Shown here piece by piece: positions 6,801 through 7,443 of a stretch of DNA of 7,443 nucleotides. This stretch comes from an uncultured Chlorobiales bacterium (GTDB lineage Bacteria; Bacteroidota; Chlorobiia; Chlorobiales; Chlorobiaceae). The stretch spans positions 1 through 7,443 of the forward strand of contig CAIUQW010000105.1 of the NCBI GenBank assembly GCA_903901395.1, in the 5' to 3' direction. Both the position numbers and the translations under genes were made by a program. How positions within the stretch are numbered: the stretch's first letter is position 1; every line of letters starts with the position of its first letter. The notes below the pieces were generated by a model. That model was given only the letters and a program-made list of their open reading frames with translations, searched no databases and was not told the DNA's origin.

Positions 6801-6954
6801 CGATATTGCCTACCCGCTCCTGGTGGGACTCGTAAAAAACCCCGTCAAAAAAAGCGACAGGAGTTTCACCCTCGCCTATCAGCCGTTTCTGGAAAAACTC
6901 GGAGACGTCATCCAGTTCTGCCTGTCCCGAGATATAGAGAGAAATATTAGCCAT
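3844..6954 (-). CDS. Large acidic repeat protein with PH-like N-terminal domain, function unknown
   Basis: I do not recognise this 1036-residue protein as a named gene. Residues about 30-140 look like a bacterial PH-like fold (alternating strands such as VYQDYLIYTDKALYLWA and a final helix near 120-140). Residues 174-226 are a Pro/Gln/Tyr-rich linker. Residues about 230-328 form a helical domain ending in a Gly-rich stretch. From about 335 the chain is low-complexity. Seven copies of a basic motif (RRKKISIQ 371, RRKKLSIK 423, RKKKLAIK 472, RRKKIQIK 528, VRKKIRIA 558, VKKKVQVL 626, VKKKIQVS 692) are followed by Glu/Pro/Val/Ala repeats to about 925. EIARKLMxYDE occurs at 436 and 489. The tail (1013-1036) is strongly basic. 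No signal peptide or membrane span is visible, so it is probably cytoplasmic, perhaps membrane-peripheral. GGA about 8 nt before the ATG supports the start. It is upstream of the ArsA-like gene in the same direction. Confidence 0.85.
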   Translation of the reverse strand: MANISLYISGQAELDDVSEFFQKRLIGEGETPVAFFDGVFYESHQERVGNIVYQDYLIYTDKALYLWARGASKDFLDRFSLGTVSVNSRNKDSAFATMNLKIRREGKEPIFVIFDMVEIREADTIVKLQTLVESIIEDYLGVNYRQEIPQDTANRIFQAARSVCPPRQISLQLNTPQAPVPDAGIGYGQDLLEQYRATGYAPQQPQAPYPPYQPPGTAPGPRPRSMGPQDAMRGLESMLPTDPASLKRIAEQIKSMVGDAPFKMRDQVMKDLQHVPGDMATVLTALNELLSNIAGNPLAERFVMNAIKTAVVNDGVLGSLGKIVKMTGIGGGGKKSSRPPAHQEPPREERASGSRRPPIIEEPDDDGAPIRRKKISIQDDDAHAEANLFSGSDEPITSREKRSPVSRSSAPDTDDSGAGAGGRRKKLSIKMEDDNEIARKLMSYDESERDTPPPAAVSAPPAASFENGSGVRKKKLAIKAEEGSGAEAEIARKLMGYDEATRGAVNSLSRDISVNSADDERPEPEAPRRKKIQIKAEDEQQFFFEQEPEPEPEPERPVRKKIRIAAEVEPEPAALTAPELETIFESLNEPEVATTVVERVRITTEVKLEPEASVEPEPEPVVEEPVKKKVQVLAEVEPEPVALSAPELETIFKSLAEPEAAETVDEHVEFEVEVESEPEASVIVEPEPEIPVKKKIQVSAEVEPEPVALTAPELETIFESLSEPEVAETVVEEVEVASEVESELEASVIAELEPVIEAQSEPEVADTVVEEVEIAPEVESELEASVIAEPEPVIAAQAEPEVAETVVEEVEVASEVEPELEASVIAEPELSETVDESVDAEVSDEVEPEPEPVVEAQAESEVAETIDESVPVAVAVESEPEASITAEPEPVVESLIESEVAEVAVERISVAAVIESEMETLVQEEISVAVEPEVFDIPEEVVVAALDEPVVAAVSKAPEAYMTIESDIPIQKVVSKPVVVLPVEPVVVTANEPVKESVKEPVEEPVIEKIPEEKKSEKPRHSSAKSGRGKRRGKKG
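4450..4791 (-). repeat. Three 114-nt tandem repeats coding a 38-residue unit
   Basis: Residues 722-759, 760-797 and 798-835 of the repeat protein are successive 38-residue units (EPEVAETVVEEVEVA, then ELEASVIAE). At DNA level the plus-strand string CTCAGCGATTAC recurs at 4474, 4588 and 4702, exactly 114 nt apart, with long nearly identical flanks between the two rightmost copies. The third copy degrades at its end. The near-identity points to fairly recent tandem duplication. Confidence 0.85.
4678..5277 (-). repeat. Three higher-order repeats of about 200 nt (66-67 residues)
   Basis: Residues 560-626, 627-692 and 693-759 each begin with the basic KK[IV]xV/I motif. Each continues with AEVEPEPxALxAPELETIF, then a Glu/Val segment and EASV. 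The units correspond to 5077-5277, 4879-5076 and 4678-4878. The last 38 residues of the third unit also start the 114-nt array, which shows that the array grew from the second half of this longer unit. Confidence 0.85.
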
Positions 6955-7154
6955 TTACCGCTTCCGGTCACGTTACCAGTAATACCCGATCATCGTCGAT
7001 AGAATGTTCGAATGGTCAAAATATGAAAACAAAAATAAATTACGTAACAAAGAGAGGAGATAAGAGGTAAGGAAAAGCGGAAAGGCTCCGCAGAATCCCC
7101 AACACCAACCAGTCACTATGCGACCAGGCTGGTTATAACCGCAAAAACTGAAAC
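6955..7154. other. Non-coding spacer with AT-rich stretch, purine tract and hairpins
   Basis: No convincing gene is seen. From the left, the spacer has the leader of the repeat protein and an AT-rich stretch (about 7015-7047) that may hold its promoter, though no clear -35/-10 pair was found. It then has an almost pure purine run on the plus strand (about 7050-7080). A hairpin GCGGA/TCCGC follows (7077-7081 with 7087-7091). AACCAG/CTGGTT arms lie at 7107-7112 and 7129-7134. The perfect palindrome GGTTATAACC is at 7131-7140. Confidence 0.5.
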
Positions 7155-7190
7155 AAAAAAAGCAGTGACGGCATGAAACCTGTCACTGCT
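7155..7190 (-). terminator. Rho-independent terminator of csmA
   Basis: On the minus strand AGCAGTGAC (7190-7182) pairs perfectly with GTCACTGCT (7169-7161), giving a 9-bp stem with a 12-nt loop. A U-tract follows (7160-7155, plus the last stem base). It lies 26 nt after the csmA stop codon and should end the csmA transcript before the repeat-protein gene. Confidence 0.88.
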
Positions 7191-7215
7191 TTCAACGATC
7201 TGCTGAACGGTTTGC

Positions 7216-7443
7216 TTATTTGGCAAACTTGGATTCAACTTCTTTGGTAGGAACGGCATAGCCGGAAACCTCGGGTGAAGAACCACGAAGGCTGCCACCA
7301 CCACCCATCGAACCGTAGGCATTGCGGTTGATCCTCATGGTGCCTTTGCCCAGCGAGTCAAAAAGCATACCGACGGTTTCCCAGTGACCTTCGACCATAA
7401 CTTCGAAAATACGGCCTGCGGCGGCTAAAATGTCGGTAAAGAC
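7216..7443 (-). CDS. csmA: Chlorosome envelope/baseplate protein CsmA, 5' end outside the window
   Basis: CsmA binds bacteriochlorophyll a and forms the paracrystalline baseplate that passes excitation energy from the chlorosome to the FMO protein and reaction centre. 75 residues are visible, from [15 protein letters not shown] through [20 protein letters not shown] to the C-terminus VESKFAK. About five N-terminal residues (expected MSGGG) are cut off by the window edge. The His-Trp pair in EGHWE is the known pigment-binding region; His would be residue 25 of the full protein. The final 20 residues, beginning SPEV after LRGS, match the C-terminal propeptide removed during maturation. There are four glycines after GSM, where I recall three in Chlorobaculum tepidum. 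The Met at 7398 is internal, not the start. In relatives csmC lies upstream, which would be outside this window. Confidence 0.96.
   Translation of the reverse strand, partial: VFTDILAAAGRIFEVMVEGHWETVGMLFDSLGKGTMRINRNAYGSMGGGGSLRGSSPEVSGYAVPTKEVESKFAK

Noticed and set aside
5806..7002. Plus-strand open frame of 398 codons opposite the PH-like domain
   Set aside because: The minus-strand frame has the plausible folded domains, a ribosome-binding site and a continuous repeat structure. This frame has none of these.
7216..7398. CsmA starting at the Met encoded at 7396-7398
   Set aside because: The frame stays open to the window edge and encodes the known CsmA N-terminal helix, so this Met is internal.

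Overview
The window looks like chromosomal DNA of a green sulfur bacterium (Chlorobiaceae, most likely Chlorobaculum). The decisive evidence is the truncated gene at the right edge. It encodes CsmA, the bacteriochlorophyll a-binding baseplate protein of chlorosomes, a family confined to chlorosome-bearing phototrophs. No mobile element, CRISPR array, tRNA or rRNA was seen.

Layout from left to right. Positions 1-157 hold a strong, potentially bidirectional hairpin terminator (27-59), a patch of degenerate 9-10 nt repeats and an inverted repeat. A minus-strand pair follows: acpS (158-514), read after nadC (518-1411). A divergent intergenic region (1412-1629) carries a good promoter-like sequence for the plus-strand pair folB (1630-2010) and folK (2014-2538). 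These converge on a minus-strand ArsA/Get3-type ATPase with a C-terminal HSP20-like domain (2621-3775). Upstream of it, in the same direction and 68 nt away, is a 1036-residue protein (3844-6954). It has a PH-like N-terminal domain, a helical middle domain and a very long acidic repeat region. A 261-nt non-coding stretch with several hairpins separates it from csmA (7216 to beyond the window edge, minus strand).

How the genes relate. nadC (NAD biosynthesis), acpS (acyl carrier protein activation) and folBK (dihydropterin steps of folate synthesis) are ordinary cofactor housekeeping genes in two tight pairs. The notable part is the right half. An ArsA-like ATPase lacking the usual metal-binding cysteines lies downstream of a large repeat protein of unknown function. 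That repeat protein carries seven copies of a basic-hydrophobic motif (consensus RKK-[ILV]-x-[IV]) embedded in a Glu/Pro/Val-rich chain. This pair sits next to a chlorosome structural gene. Whether the neighbourhood reflects shared function is inference; csmA has its own terminator.
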